Assembly: GCA_021823905.1 (NCBI GenBank)
Contig: JAKALX010000003.1
Span: 1-33,228, forward strand
DNA: 33,228 nucleotides
Direction: 5' to 3'
DNA from: Chloroflexota bacterium
GTDB lineage: Bacteria > Chloroflexota > Dehalococcoidia > Tepidiformales > Tepidiformaceae
The position numbers were made by a program, and so were the translations under genes. How positions within the stretch are numbered: position 1 is the first letter of the stretch; every line of letters begins with the position of its first letter. This document shows positions 15,261 through 24,695 of the stretch, in pieces. Below the pieces are notes generated by a model. It did not search any database. It saw only the letters and a program-made list of their open reading frames with translations, and had not been told where the DNA came from.

Positions 15261-18075
15261 GCCCGCCTCCTTTGGGATCGTCAGCAGCATGGGAACTCTT
15301 GCCGGCACCCCTGCCGTCCAGCGCTCTGCTGACCGCGCGCACAAGGTCGTGCAGGCGTTCCCGATAAACCTTTCCGACGGTCCCGATCCCTTCTTCGCCA
15401 AGGACGCGCCCCAGCCATCCAAGGCGCCGCTCCAGCCGCCGTCTCGTCAACTCCGTCTGTGCCACAACGCGCTGGAGCGAGTGGTGATCCTGGTACCCTT
15501 TCCGGGCCAGAACGCCTCTGCACTCCTCCAGAAGCTCATCCTTGCTGCTGACCAGGAGGCTTTCGAGCTCCGCTGAAAGTCTCCTTTCGGTTGCCTCACG
15601 GAACCACTCCTGTTCCGCAAGGATCGCGAGGACCTGGTTGTCGTCGGGAGGATCTCCGGCCCCGTTTGAACCGTCCACCTCGAGGTGCACCGCGCGGTAG
15701 ATCCCGTTGAAGAACACCAGAGCCTCGCCGGGCATCAGACGCGACAGGGACTCTTCCACCGCGGGTTCCAGGAGCATCGCTGCTGCAATCGTGTCCCGCT
15801 CTTCACCGTCCGCCACGCCGTGCGTGATCTTCACATTGGTGTTCTTGACCACCTCGGGGGCGACCGCCGAAGGGATTTGATCCACCACAATGATGCCCAC
15901 CCCATAGGCGCGAATCTCCGCGAGGAGCTTGACGAGGAAGCGCGCCGCGTGACCTTCCGGGTCGGCCTCCTCGTTCCCCCGCGAGACCCCGCGGTGCGCC
16001 GGAATGAGGCCGTGTGCCTCCTCGATCACGATCACGAGACGGAGCTTCCGGCTCGGACCGAGGGTGCGCAGGTCGCGCAACAGCGAGCTGAGGTAGAGAA
16101 GGGTGAGGAAGCTCTGCTGGCGCGAGCTCAAGGCCTGCAACTCGATGATTGTAGGCCATGCAAGGAGGTCCGAGATGGCTGGAAACGGCGCCGACGTCCG
16201 AAATATCCGTCCCACGCTGCCCCAGGTCAGCGGTTGTACCCTCTTCCGGATCGCGGCATCGAGGTTTCCCGCCACCTCTCCCTGGTACCCGGCCTCCTTG
16301 GCCACCGCGCGGACCCCCCGCAGCAGGGCGTCGATGTCCGGGAACCGATTGCACTCTTCGCAAAGGTCCTCTTCGTCGTCCCCGGCCTCCTCATATGCCC
16401 AGCGCACCCCGGCGTCAAGGAACGCGTCCAGCGGGCCACCCAGCGACATCGTCGCCGCCAGGCACATGGTCAGCGTGGCAATGTGCTCCTCCACCGTGCA
16501 GCCGTGGGGAACCACAAACGGGTTGAACCGAAGAGGGGACAGACGCTCCAGCCCAGGCGTGAAGATCCGTAGCGACCCCGCCCAAGCGTTGCCGCACTGC
16601 AGCAACGCCCGGTATTCCGCCTTGGCTGGCTCCAGTACGACAAACGGGATCCCGAATTTCTCCCAGAGCTGCCTCAACAGGACCTTGATCGTCGTCGTCT
16701 TGCCGGAACCCGTAAACCCCGACGTGAACACGTGCCGCAGAAGCTCGTTGACACCCATCGAGAAGAGGTGGCCTGTCTCGACGGCGCGCCCGATGACCAG
16801 CGCAGGCTCCCCAGTTGTCGCTCCATTGGCTGCGCCCTCGGCTGTGGTGTCGAGGTTGATCGTCCGGAACGCCGCGCCCCGGCTCGTCGGCAACCGCAGC
16901 ATCGCGCCCCCCACCTCGCGTCCGACGATGCGGTTGAGGCTCCTGATCCGCTGGAGGCGGAGCCCCCGTGCCGGGTCCGTCCCGCGCAGCGCTTCTAGGC
17001 GCTGCTCGGCATCGCGGGCCGCGCCCGTCAGAGCCGCGACAGGGCGCTGCCCCTCGCCGTACCCCGAAAACGACCGCCCCAGACCAAGCGCGGCCTCATG
17101 CCCCGAGTCTCCCGGACCGAGGTGCACCACGTCGAACCGCTGCCCGCCGGCCAGCGAGCTTCCGATCACACGACTCAGCAGCTCACCAGCAGCGGGGGAC
17201 GAACACATGACCCGGATCGTGAACTCGTAGACCAGGCCGCCGAGCAACACTTCGAGCAACGCCTCGAGATCCTTCCGCAGGCGACCGGCGATCGGGTCGC
17301 CGCGTCGGGCCAGATCCACCGATCGGCCGGTGCTCCGCCGCTCGCTGGTGTATGCCGATTCAAGCAGGCTGAGATGCTCGATCTCCTCGCGCAGAGCTGC
17401 GACACCGGCCTCCGGAAGCGAGACCGGCCTCACGATCAGGTCGGCCACACAGGGGACACCGATTGAGGGCAACACACCGTCAAGCAGCTCGCGCCATTCG
17501 AGACCCGCACCCTCGCCGGCCAGCGGGGCAAGGCTGTAGCCGGGTTGCCCCGAGGCCAGATCCACAAGCTGTTCGCCCCCCGTCACCACGAAGACATGGA
17601 GATCGCCGCCGGCAGTGAGAAGACTCGCCGCCTCGGAGATGGACGACTCCCTGACCCGGCAGAACGCCCGGATCGCGTGATCCGGGGCCAGCCCCAGTTC
17701 GTGCTGTGGAACGCGGAAGAAGAGCTTCGCCCGTGCCTCGCCCGCACCTGCGTCCAAGGCAAGCCTGAGCCCGACCTCATTGCCGCCCCCCGGTACCGTC
17801 GCGTCAAGTGCCTTCACCAGGGCACTCGCCCCACCTTCGTCCGCTCCCTGACCGTATCGCAGACGGAACTTCGGCTGCGACAGGTCCAACAGCACGTCGA
17901 CTCCAAGGATCCTCGGCACCGGTGGCGGGCTCTTCACACCAGCACTTCCGTCAGGGGTTGCCGATGTGGCGCCCGGCCCACCGATCCTTCCGTCGTCTCC
18001 CGTTCCACGCCCGCGGCCGGCGCTCTTCATCAGCTTGAGAGAGGGAGTTCGCGGTCGAGCCGGTCTGTCTGTCAT
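15253..18075 (-). CDS. HerA/FtsK-superfamily ATPase with large N-terminal domain
   Basis: This encodes 940 residues. The first ~50 residues are low-complexity. Residues ~55-350 form a regular alpha/beta domain of unknown type. The motor follows: Walker A G453-F-T-G-S-G-K-T-T461, Walker B L-V-I-V-I-E-E-A-H (680-688), then G-I-I-V-V-D-Q-I-P-S and V-K-N-T-N-V-K-I-T-H-G (727-753), typical of DUF87/HerA translocases. A C-terminal helical tail ends the protein. C572/C575 (C-E-E-C) inside the motor may bind metal. Family members pump DNA or protein as hexamers; several partner with nucleases in phage defence. Here the neighbours are helical proteins and a membrane protein, so the cargo is unknown. 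Confidence 0.88.
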   Translation of the reverse strand: MTDRPARPRTPSLKLMKSAGRGRGTGDDGRIGGPGATSATPDGSAGVKSPPPVPRILGVDVLLDLSQPKFRLRYGQGADEGGASALVKALDATVPGGGNEVGLRLALDAGAGEARAKLFFRVPQHELGLAPDHAIRAFCRVRESSISEAASLLTAGGDLHVFVVTGGEQLVDLASGQPGYSLAPLAGEGAGLEWRELLDGVLPSIGVPCVADLIVRPVSLPEAGVAALREEIEHLSLLESAYTSERRSTGRSVDLARRGDPIAGRLRKDLEALLEVLLGGLVYEFTIRVMCSSPAAGELLSRVIGSSLAGGQRFDVVHLGPGDSGHEAALGLGRSFSGYGEGQRPVAALTGAARDAEQRLEALRGTDPARGLRLQRIRSLNRIVGREVGGAMLRLPTSRGAAFRTINLDTTAEGAANGATTGEPALVIGRAVETGHLFSMGVNELLRHVFTSGFTGSGKTTTIKVLLRQLWEKFGIPFVVLEPAKAEYRALLQCGNAWAGSLRIFTPGLERLSPLRFNPFVVPHGCTVEEHIATLTMCLAATMSLGGPLDAFLDAGVRWAYEEAGDDEEDLCEECNRFPDIDALLRGVRAVAKEAGYQGEVAGNLDAAIRKRVQPLTWGSVGRIFRTSAPFPAISDLLAWPTIIELQALSSRQQSFLTLLYLSSLLRDLRTLGPSRKLRLVIVIEEAHGLIPAHRGVSRGNEEADPEGHAARFLVKLLAEIRAYGVGIIVVDQIPSAVAPEVVKNTNVKITHGVADGEERDTIAAAMLLEPAVEESLSRLMPGEALVFFNGIYRAVHLEVDGSNGAGDPPDDNQVLAILAEQEWFREATERRLSAELESLLVSSKDELLEECRGVLARKGYQDHHSLQRVVAQTELTRRRLERRLGWLGRVLGEEGIGTVGKVYRERLHDLVRAVSRALDGRGAGKSSHAADDPKGGGHA

Positions 18076-18093
18076 CCCATCACCTCCGCCAGG

Positions 18094-19680
18094 TCACGAG
18101 ATGCACTTCACTGGACCGGGCTTCTTGGCAATCGCGTGGCTCTCGAGACGATGCCCGGTCTCGATGAAGACCTCAACGCTCGCGTTGCGCAGCGGTGCAA
18201 AACCCGGAAGTCTCTCGAGGTCGCCGTGGTTCAGCCGGTCCAGGATTCCCCGTCCCGGTGGCACTTGGTCCGGTTCAACCACCAGACCCGAGTACACGGA
18301 AAGCTGCAACGCCCCCGCCACCAGCGCCGGGCGCACCGCGAAGACAAGGTCCGACACCTCAGGCTCGTGGCCTCCGTGCTCGACGACCACCCAAGCCCGT
18401 CCCGTTCTCGGTCCGAGCGCCTCCTCGACTCCCGTCCAGAACCGTAGCTCCAGGGCCGCCCAGTCCTCCTCCGCTGCCACCTCCATCGCCGTCGAGGCAA
18501 AAAGGTCCGAGACTGGCAGGCCACTGGTCCCGATGCTGAATTCGTTGCCGTTGACCTTCTCGAGTGAGAGCAGAATGAGGCGCCAGGCGTCCGGTCCTGC
18601 CGCGCTCACAGCCGTCAGCATGTTGATCCAGGAAGCCTCACTGATCCTGTCGTAGGCTCTCTCCACTTCGATCACTACCAGCCGGTGTGCCTCGTCCTCG
18701 GACCGTTCCGCGCCCCGACGGGGGGCCGCGAGCCGCTCCGCGCGCTCGCGCATCGTCCCGAGCGTTGGTTCCTCCGGATCCTGCCAATCCAGCAGGTTGG
18801 CGGTGATGAACGAGTCACAGACGGCAAGCGCTCCATCCGGGTTCTCATGCTTCCAGAGCTCGATCAACCGGCTCGCCGCGCCCAACATCTCCTCGCCCCT
18901 TGGCGCCTTACCGTCCTCTTGCTGCAGCATGTAGCGCCCCGCGTATTGGACGGGTCCCCCTGGCACGTCGGCGAAGAGAGCCCACCAGTCCGCCAAGGCA
19001 TTCTTCTCTCCAACCGGGTTCCTGGCGTTTCGAGCGGCGCGCGCCACGATCTCCAGGGCCGTGCTCCTGACGTCAAGCCCCACCGAGGGATCCGCGATCA
19101 GGTCCCGCGCCGCGACCGTTGCCAGAAACCCGTTCCCACGCTGGAAGCTGCTCCGTGACCGGATGAGTCCGCCGTATGCAGCCGCCTCACCCGCGGCCTG
19201 TCCCGGTTCGGCCGCGGCGATGGCCACCGCGGTGAGCCGCTCACGGACGTCGTCCTCCCCGACCTCGCCGGCGACGTCAAGGGCCGTCGCGATCCACCAG
19301 GCCTTCGCGCCTTCACCGACCTCATCCCAGGGTGCCTCGGCGAGCGCAATGAGGCACATCCCAAGCTCGTTTGCCACCGCGACCTGGCCTCCGCCGCGCA
19401 GCTCCGTGGCGAGCAACCTGCTCTCCTCCAACACGTGCCACGCACACGCCACAGCGGCCGAGTGTCGCTCCGCTGCGAGGCCTTCATCGTTGAGCCCGGC
19501 GAGCTCCTGCCACAAGACCATGAACCTTTGGAGTTCCTCCGGCAGGTGCGCGAGCGACATCCGCGCAGTCGATTCTCTCGCCCGAGGCCGGCGTGCCGCC
19601 AGCGCCCCCGACCACGGGACCAGCGCCGAGGACCGTCCTGTTGGAGCCCGCCCTTTCCCGCCATTTGTCTTTCGTGCCAT
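18094..19680 (-). CDS. Large helical protein of unknown function in the HerA operon
   Basis: This encodes 528 residues, mostly helical and Ala/Glu/Leu-rich (~50-330), with a more beta-rich C-terminal third (W-V-V-V-E-H-G-G-H-E-P-E-V-S-D-L-V-F). The N-terminus is basic and disordered. GGGAGG lies 5 bases before the ATG. The stop is 18 bases from the ATPase start, so it is co-transcribed. No known motif is seen. An adaptor for the ATPase is the simplest guess. Confidence 0.75.
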   Translation of the reverse strand: MARKTNGGKGRAPTGRSSALVPWSGALAARRPRARESTARMSLAHLPEELQRFMVLWQELAGLNDEGLAAERHSAAVACAWHVLEESRLLATELRGGGQVAVANELGMCLIALAEAPWDEVGEGAKAWWIATALDVAGEVGEDDVRERLTAVAIAAAEPGQAAGEAAAYGGLIRSRSSFQRGNGFLATVAARDLIADPSVGLDVRSTALEIVARAARNARNPVGEKNALADWWALFADVPGGPVQYAGRYMLQQEDGKAPRGEEMLGAASRLIELWKHENPDGALAVCDSFITANLLDWQDPEEPTLGTMRERAERLAAPRRGAERSEDEAHRLVVIEVERAYDRISEASWINMLTAVSAAGPDAWRLILLSLEKVNGNEFSIGTSGLPVSDLFASTAMEVAAEEDWAALELRFWTGVEEALGPRTGRAWVVVEHGGHEPEVSDLVFAVRPALVAGALQLSVYSGLVVEPDQVPPGRGILDRLNHGDLERLPGFAPLRNASVEVFIETGHRLESHAIAKKPGPVKCIS

Positions 19681-19714
19681 GTTCGCCTCCCGTGCCTCCG
19701 CGTCGGATCAACGC

Positions 19715-20221
19715 CTAGGTGCGCCCTTTGCGCCCGTGCCGCACGCCTTCCTCGATGAGATCGATGGCGGCTCGCAACGCGAAGTCGCAATCCATGTCCG
19801 ACCGCCAGACCTTCTGAAGCTGCAAGGGCAGCACAAGCCACTCGTCGGGGCCGGCGAGGAGCCGAACTTCAGGCGCGTGCTCCGGAAAAGTCCGCGGCAG
19901 CCAGGCGCATGCCTGCCGCTGTTCGCCGCCGGACAGCCTCAGAACGCCCTCGAACGCCAACGCTCCGTCGCGGAGAATCCTCACGACCATTTGAACGTCA
20001 GCGCTCTCGAGCAAGGCCCTCGCCGACTCCAACTCGCTTTGGTAGCGGCCCGGATCCGCCTGCCACCAGGGTGGAGTCCGCAACGCATCCAGCACCATCC
20101 GCCGTTCGCAAGCGTCGCGAAGACGCCCGAATGCGGGGTCTCGTTCGACCTCGATCGCCCCGCTCAATGCGTCCACCACGCGCTGCAGCGGTTGCGACCG
20201 ATAGGACACGAGTTCGTTCAT
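19715..20221 (-). CDS. Unknown 168-residue protein in the HerA operon
   Basis: The start at 20221 has GGGGAGGG 5 bases upstream; the longer frame to 20419 overlaps the previous gene and is less likely. The sequence is alpha/beta with W-W-Q-A-D-P-G-R-Y and a C-terminal part around D-M-D-C-D-F-A-L-R-A-A-I-D-L-I-E-E-G-V. No family is recognised. It is 13 bases after the coiled-coil gene and 34 before the 528-residue gene. Confidence 0.7.
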   Translation of the reverse strand: MNELVSYRSQPLQRVVDALSGAIEVERDPAFGRLRDACERRMVLDALRTPPWWQADPGRYQSELESARALLESADVQMVVRILRDGALAFEGVLRLSGGEQRQACAWLPRTFPEHAPEVRLLAGPDEWLVLPLQLQKVWRSDMDCDFALRAAIDLIEEGVRHGRKGRT

Positions 20222-20234
20222 GGGTTCCCTCCCC

Positions 20235-20930
20235 TCACAGTCGGAACCACGGCAAGGACGGTACTGACCCGGTCTCGGAAGGCGCTCTCCCGTGACCTGA
20301 ACTGTCTCGAGTCTCAGCCGGTGGCGCCAACGACCTGCCCGGCCCTGGTCCTGCACCTGACGCCGACCCCGAGTGCTGAGCGGGAAGCGCCATACCCGCG
20401 ATCGCATCCGCCTGTGCACGTTCCTTCTCCAGCGTCGCGAGCCGCTCCCTCGCGCTCCGGATGCATTCGCCTAGCTTCCTTAGCAGGTCACCGAAGAAGT
20501 TGCGCTCGGCGTGCCAGGCGGTGGTCGCGTTCCGAAGTTCGTCCGTGTATCGTCCGAAACTCCGGCGCCGCAGGGTCTCAATCCCTCTCTCGCCTTGATC
20601 CTGCGCAGCTTCGATTTCGCCGCCCAAGCGCCGTGCTTGGGTGCTCAGCGCCTCGATCTCGCGCCGTTGGGACGCGCCCTCCTTTGCCATCAGGCCCGCC
20701 ATCTCTTCGCGTTCTCTTGACTCTCGCCGAAACCTCGCAATCACCTCCGGCGTGGGCTCGTCGAAGTAGCCCGGCGCCGTGAGGAACTGGGCTGCCAGTC
20801 GCCGACAGGACGCTTCGCTTGACAGCGCCGCGCCGAGCGCCCTCAAGGCTTCTCCCATCCGCGCGCACAGTTCTTCGACCTCCCGCTCCCAGTCGTCTCG
20901 GGACTTCCTCGGCGTGTTCCCGCTTTCCAT
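20235..20930 (-). CDS. Coiled-coil protein of the HerA operon
   Basis: This encodes 231 residues. Residues ~10-165 are long charged helices with heptads (E-E-M-A-G-L-M-A-K-E-G-A-S-Q-R-R-E-I). The last ~60 are Gly/Ser/Pro-rich and probably disordered. There is no signal peptide. It starts 9 bases after the stop of the membrane gene. Likely a structural or bridging subunit between the membrane anchor and the ATPase; this is inference from place and shape. Confidence 0.75.
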   Translation of the reverse strand: MESGNTPRKSRDDWEREVEELCARMGEALRALGAALSSEASCRRLAAQFLTAPGYFDEPTPEVIARFRRESREREEMAGLMAKEGASQRREIEALSTQARRLGGEIEAAQDQGERGIETLRRRSFGRYTDELRNATTAWHAERNFFGDLLRKLGECIRSARERLATLEKERAQADAIAGMALPAQHSGSASGAGPGPGRSLAPPAETRDSSGHGRAPSETGSVPSLPWFRL

Positions 20931-20939
20931 CGCGCCCTC

Positions 20940-22301
20940 CTACCGCACGGTGATGACAATGTTGACGTTGGCAGCCACGGGACGGCCCCACTCGTCCCTC
21001 GCGCCTTCCCAGTGCGACCGCTCCACCACTTCCCTGAACCGCTCCTGTACGAAGCCCGCCAAGGGGAATCTCGCCCCGACCGATTCGACGTGAGCGCGCC
21101 CCGCTGCGTCGATCACTGCCCTGACGGAGATCCGCTCCCCGGCGTAGGGCGCCAGCAACGACCCCACCGACGAGGGGTACTCAATACCTCCACGCAGTGC
21201 CGCCGGTTGAGGCTCTACCGGCGCGCGCACGGTGAGGGTCTCCTGGATCGAACCTGTCGGCTTCCCGTTGACCTCCCTCGTTGGTGATGATTGCGATGAG
21301 CCCTCCGGGTGAACGGCCGAGCGCCTTGGCGGTGAGGCAAATGACCGCGACTCCGCGACGGTCGACCGCCGCTTGACCACGGGCGAGCGGGAGCGCAGGA
21401 CCTTTCCTCCAGAGGCCTCACTGCGGGCCAATGGCTTGTTGTGGATCAGCGTTGGGGCGACGGTTGATGGCCGTACTGGCGGGCTCGAGACAGCTGGCCC
21501 CGTTCGGACTAGCCCTTGCCCGAGGTACCCGAGCCCCATCGCAATCAGGCATATGGCGGCCACCAGGGACAGTGCCGCGACCAGCGGCCGGCTCTTCCCC
21601 GGGACGCGACCCCTGCCGGGCGATGCGCCACAATCCAGAGCCGAGGACACGGCGCCTAGTGACCGGAGGGGAACCGACGCATTCACCGGCACCTCGACCG
21701 CCTCAACGTCAATGACCGGTCCCCCATCGGACCCGAAGACGACTTCCTCTACCTCCGAAACCGCTTCCTCGCCAGCGGTGAACCCGGCCGAGGGTTGGCT
21801 CTGACAGTCGCCGCCGTTGGGCGAAGGGTGAGCGCCGCCTGCGACAACAACGTCATCGCCGCCGACCGCGACGGCTCTGGCCTTGTCGAGCAGCCCGAGC
21901 TCCTGGAACGTCGGCTCTTTCGCAGGCGTTGCTGGCATCTGCTGGCCATTCGGCGTCGGGGTCTGTTCTGATCGCACCGGCCAGCTGTCAGGACAGAACG
22001 ATAGCGTCGACGCCGCCGGTGGGAGCGAGACCTCTCCGAAACACTGCTCCTGGCGTCTGGTCCGCAGGACCTCTTCGATTCCTTCTGGCTGAGGCAGGGA
22101 GCCTCGCGTTCCAGTACCCCACAGCCCGGCACCGTGCTCCTCGACGCGGATTGCGGCCGTAGCGATGGAGAAGCCTCCCAGACTCATGCCTGTCGCTTCC
22201 GCACACTGTCGGGTTCCGCGTCGGTGCTGCCGCCCTGGCGACCGGTTACTGCTTCGCTCTGCCTCCTTCTTCACGGCCGGCCCTTTGCTGTGTGCCTTCA
22301 T
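20940..22301 (-). CDS. Single-span membrane protein with TonB-like C-terminal domain
   Basis: This encodes 453 residues. A long polar N-terminus (1-238) is followed by one membrane helix (~239-261, V-A-A-L-S-L-V-A-A-I-C-L-I-A-M-G). A Pro/Ser/Arg-rich linker (~262-360) comes next, then a C-terminal TonB-like domain (~372-453, I-S-V-R-A-V-I-D-A-A-G-R-A-H-V and W-G-R-P-V-A-A-N-V-N-I-V-I). The start has GGAGGGGG 5 bases upstream. With its large inside part and periplasmic end it is the likely envelope anchor of the HerA system. In true TonB energy transduction the linker is Pro-Lys/Glu-rich; here it is not, so transport is only one option. Confidence 0.8.
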   Translation of the reverse strand: MKAHSKGPAVKKEAERSSNRSPGRQHRRGTRQCAEATGMSLGGFSIATAAIRVEEHGAGLWGTGTRGSLPQPEGIEEVLRTRRQEQCFGEVSLPPAASTLSFCPDSWPVRSEQTPTPNGQQMPATPAKEPTFQELGLLDKARAVAVGGDDVVVAGGAHPSPNGGDCQSQPSAGFTAGEEAVSEVEEVVFGSDGGPVIDVEAVEVPVNASVPLRSLGAVSSALDCGASPGRGRVPGKSRPLVAALSLVAAICLIAMGLGYLGQGLVRTGPAVSSPPVRPSTVAPTLIHNKPLARSEASGGKVLRSRSPVVKRRSTVAESRSFASPPRRSAVHPEGSSQSSPTREVNGKPTGSIQETLTVRAPVEPQPAALRGGIEYPSSVGSLLAPYAGERISVRAVIDAAGRAHVESVGARFPLAGFVQERFREVVERSHWEGARDEWGRPVAANVNIVITVR

Positions 22302-22907
22302 GAATCCCCCTCCAGCTCCAGGAGTCGGGGGGTTGCGTCACGGACCCTCCCCGGAAAAAACATCGCCTCCCGGAGATACAGTCGACGAGCTGTTCCGTTA
22401 CGACCCTTCCCCCTGAAATTTCCAGCTGGAGGTCTACACGCCGCGGCGACGCTAGTGACTGAGTACGTGTGCATCGACGTTTGGTGGATGGCACCGTTTG
22501 CCCCGTCGCACTGTGTGTCCCGGTTTGAGAAGGGAAACCGGCCGCGCGGCTGCTGTCTGGACGAGTCACCCGGCGCGTCGCCCCACCGCCGCGACCTGCG
22601 GCCCGACCCGAAACGGGACTTGATCTTCGCCCCGTCACCGAACCCGGAGCGCGATGGCCCGGCAAGGACAGCTCAACGGGTCAGATGCGAGCAGCGCCCG
22701 ACCACACTGCGCGCACTCGCCGTACCGGACCTTGCCCTCGGCGTCAAAGGCGCTCGCCACGTTCTCCGCCCTCCACGAGCCGTTTCTGGCCCATGTGGCA
22801 GACAGGCGAATTCCCGTCGCAACCCTGGGAGACCAGGCGGCTGTGGGCTACCTCGTGTTGTTTAAATGGAGAAGACGGGTGTTCAGCTCAGTTCGCAGCC
22901 GGAATCT
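22302..22907. other. 606-base stretch without a confident gene
   Basis: It lies upstream of the HerA operon on its strand, so it should hold its promoter; I see no good -35/-10. On the minus strand between ~22840 and 22640 two adjacent frames look protein-like. One contains C-A-Q-C-G-R-A-L preceded by W-A-R-N-G-S-W-R-A-E-N-V, without a start codon. This may be a decayed or frameshifted zinc-ribbon gene. Confidence 0.4.
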
Positions 22908-23126
22908 TCAATGCCGAGCCGGGCGTCCCGGCTGTTTCGCCTTCCCTCGAGCCTGACGGTCGCGCAGGTGCTGCACCATGGCATCGCGGCGACGCTCTCT
23001 GATCAGCTTCACGTTGCGTTTGCCGATCTCGCGAAGTTGCTGCGTTTCCCCTGTCGTCAGTTCGCGCGGATGGCCATCCTCATCAACGAGGAGGTGGATC
23101 GCTTGGACCAAGTCTTTCGTTCGCAT
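22908..23126 (-). CDS. Small charged protein, 72 residues
   Basis: M-R-T-K-D-L-V-Q-A-I-H-L-L-V-D-E-D-G-H-P, then a helix-rich basic part ending G-K-A-K-Q-P-G-R-P. The composition and codon use resemble a real gene. AAGG lies about 7 bases upstream of ATG, a weak site. It sits between the sigma-like gene (201 bases before) and the HerA operon. No family is recognised. Confidence 0.5.
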   Translation of the reverse strand: MRTKDLVQAIHLLVDEDGHPRELTTGETQQLREIGKRNVKLIRERRRDAMVQHLRDRQARGKAKQPGRPARH

Positions 23127-23327
23127 ATGCGCCTTATTAACCCTACCACAGCTGCACGCCGGGCTGATGCAACACCTCCAGCGTGGCGCCTCTTGGAGGC
23201 GCTGGCAAGGAACTGCTCTTCATATGGGGGCAGCGACAACTCACTATGATCACTTCACTTTCGTGCCATGTCGCTCTCCCGGCTCTCGTTCAGGCAGGCT
23301 CATCTTTCCTCCTCCTGCCGCTCCAGT

Positions 23328-24695
23328 TCATCCACGTTCGCCCTCCCCCTTCTTCTTCTTCGGCCGACGCTGCTCCGAGCCACGCGCGTCTCGGAGTCTC
23401 TTTGCCAACCGCCGGACTGCACGGCTCGCTTCATCCGGCTTTCCCTCGAGTTCGACGCCCCGAAGGTGTTCTTCCACGACGCCCAGCAGACGGTCGCGTA
23501 TGTGTTGGAGCCGCGACGCAACCCGCCTCGGCTTCTCCTGGAGGTACTGATTGCAAAGGTACTCGGAGACTTCGACCTCCTTCCACCCCGGGTGCTCTGC
23601 CCTCACAGCCAGGATTGCCTTGGTCAGACGGCTCCCCTTGCAAAGCGCACGCAGAAGCTTGCACTGCAGGTCCCGGTCAATCGACTCACCCCAGCGGCTG
23701 AATTCAGCCGCAACCGGCGCGAGATCCGACATCAGGTCCTCGACCGAGTCGAACTTCTCGGCCACGCGCTCCACTGTTCCCAGCTCCTCTGGCAGAAACC
23801 CGAGCGCGGGTTCCCGATCGATCTCGGCCCACTTGGCGCCGATCTCTCCGTGCCAACTGGTCAGGCTGTCGATGGAGACCTCAACCCCGCGAACACCGTC
23901 GCTGGTCGTCTGTTGCCGCTTCTCCCGCCGGAGAACGTCAATCGTCTTGTTCTTGCAGATGCTCTCAAGAAAACTCGACAGCGCTCCGACCTTCGGGCGG
24001 CTCCCCTTCCGGCCGGTCATGCAATCGGTGACAGCCTCCGCCAGAAGATTGAAGATCTCTCCAGAGTGGTACTCGTCGAAATACCTCCCACCGATCGTGA
24101 CTATGACCTCATCCAGAGCCTCCATGAACGACATCACGATCTCGACCGCGGCTTTCACGTCACCGCTGGAGGCGACCTCGATGAGATTCAGCCCCAGGAC
24201 TCGCTGCAGGCCCGCCTGGCTCCTCACCGTCTTGTAAATGTAGGTCTGTCGCTCTGCTGCGCTCCACACCCATTGCCCACCCTTTGCGGCCTGCTCGGCA
24301 AGCTTCTCCTGGGCCGCAACACGGGTCTGCTCGCGCCATTGCCACGCGTCCCACCGACGCAGATCCTTTTCGAAAACCGGCCACAACGAGTCGAACGCAC
24401 CCAAGACCAGCTCCACGGCGCTCCGGTGACCTTCGTTGGGAGCTGTCCCACCTGTGGACTTGCCACCGATTCGGCGCCGGCCACCAACCCCTACTCGCGC
24501 ACCAGAAACCCGCTCCTCCCTCGGTTCTTGTGACTCGACCCGCTGGCGAGATGCGGACGCCCCCTCAGGGCTCACCTCGCGCCGGTCTGGTTCCTTTTCC
24601 ACGCTCTCACTGTTTCGAGCGGCCCCTTCGAGGTCCCGTCCACGACCTCTGGGGCCAATTTGGATGAAGTGACCTGGCTCTCCTCGCTTCCTCAT
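23328..24695 (-). CDS. Divergent sigma-70-family-like protein
   Basis: This encodes 455 residues. Residues ~205-262 resemble sigma region 2 (F-L-E-S-I-C-K-N-K-T-I-D-V-L-R-R-E-K-R, the core-binding and -10-recognition helix). Residues ~375-412 resemble region 4 (E-K-P-R-R-V-A-S-R-L-Q-H-I-R-D-R-L). The ~190-residue N-terminus is charged and unusual for ECF sigmas, and the region 2-4 linker is long. The start at 24695 has GGGAGGGAGG upstream; the frame from 25040 has no support. It may direct transcription of the HerA operon downstream. A sigma-like DNA-binding component of the system itself is the alternative. Confidence 0.7.
   Translation of the reverse strand: MRKRGEPGHFIQIGPRGRGRDLEGAARNSESVEKEPDRREVSPEGASASRQRVESQEPREERVSGARVGVGGRRRIGGKSTGGTAPNEGHRSAVELVLGAFDSLWPVFEKDLRRWDAWQWREQTRVAAQEKLAEQAAKGGQWVWSAAERQTYIYKTVRSQAGLQRVLGLNLIEVASSGDVKAAVEIVMSFMEALDEVIVTIGGRYFDEYHSGEIFNLLAEAVTDCMTGRKGSRPKVGALSSFLESICKNKTIDVLRREKRQQTTSDGVRGVEVSIDSLTSWHGEIGAKWAEIDREPALGFLPEELGTVERVAEKFDSVEDLMSDLAPVAAEFSRWGESIDRDLQCKLLRALCKGSRLTKAILAVRAEHPGWKEVEVSEYLCNQYLQEKPRRVASRLQHIRDRLLGVVEEHLRGVELEGKPDEASRAVRRLAKRLRDARGSEQRRPKKKKGEGERG

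Noticed and set aside
19061-20782. Plus-strand 573-codon frame
   Set aside because: It lies opposite three coupled minus-strand genes with good ribosome sites; composition is typical antisense of high-GC genes.
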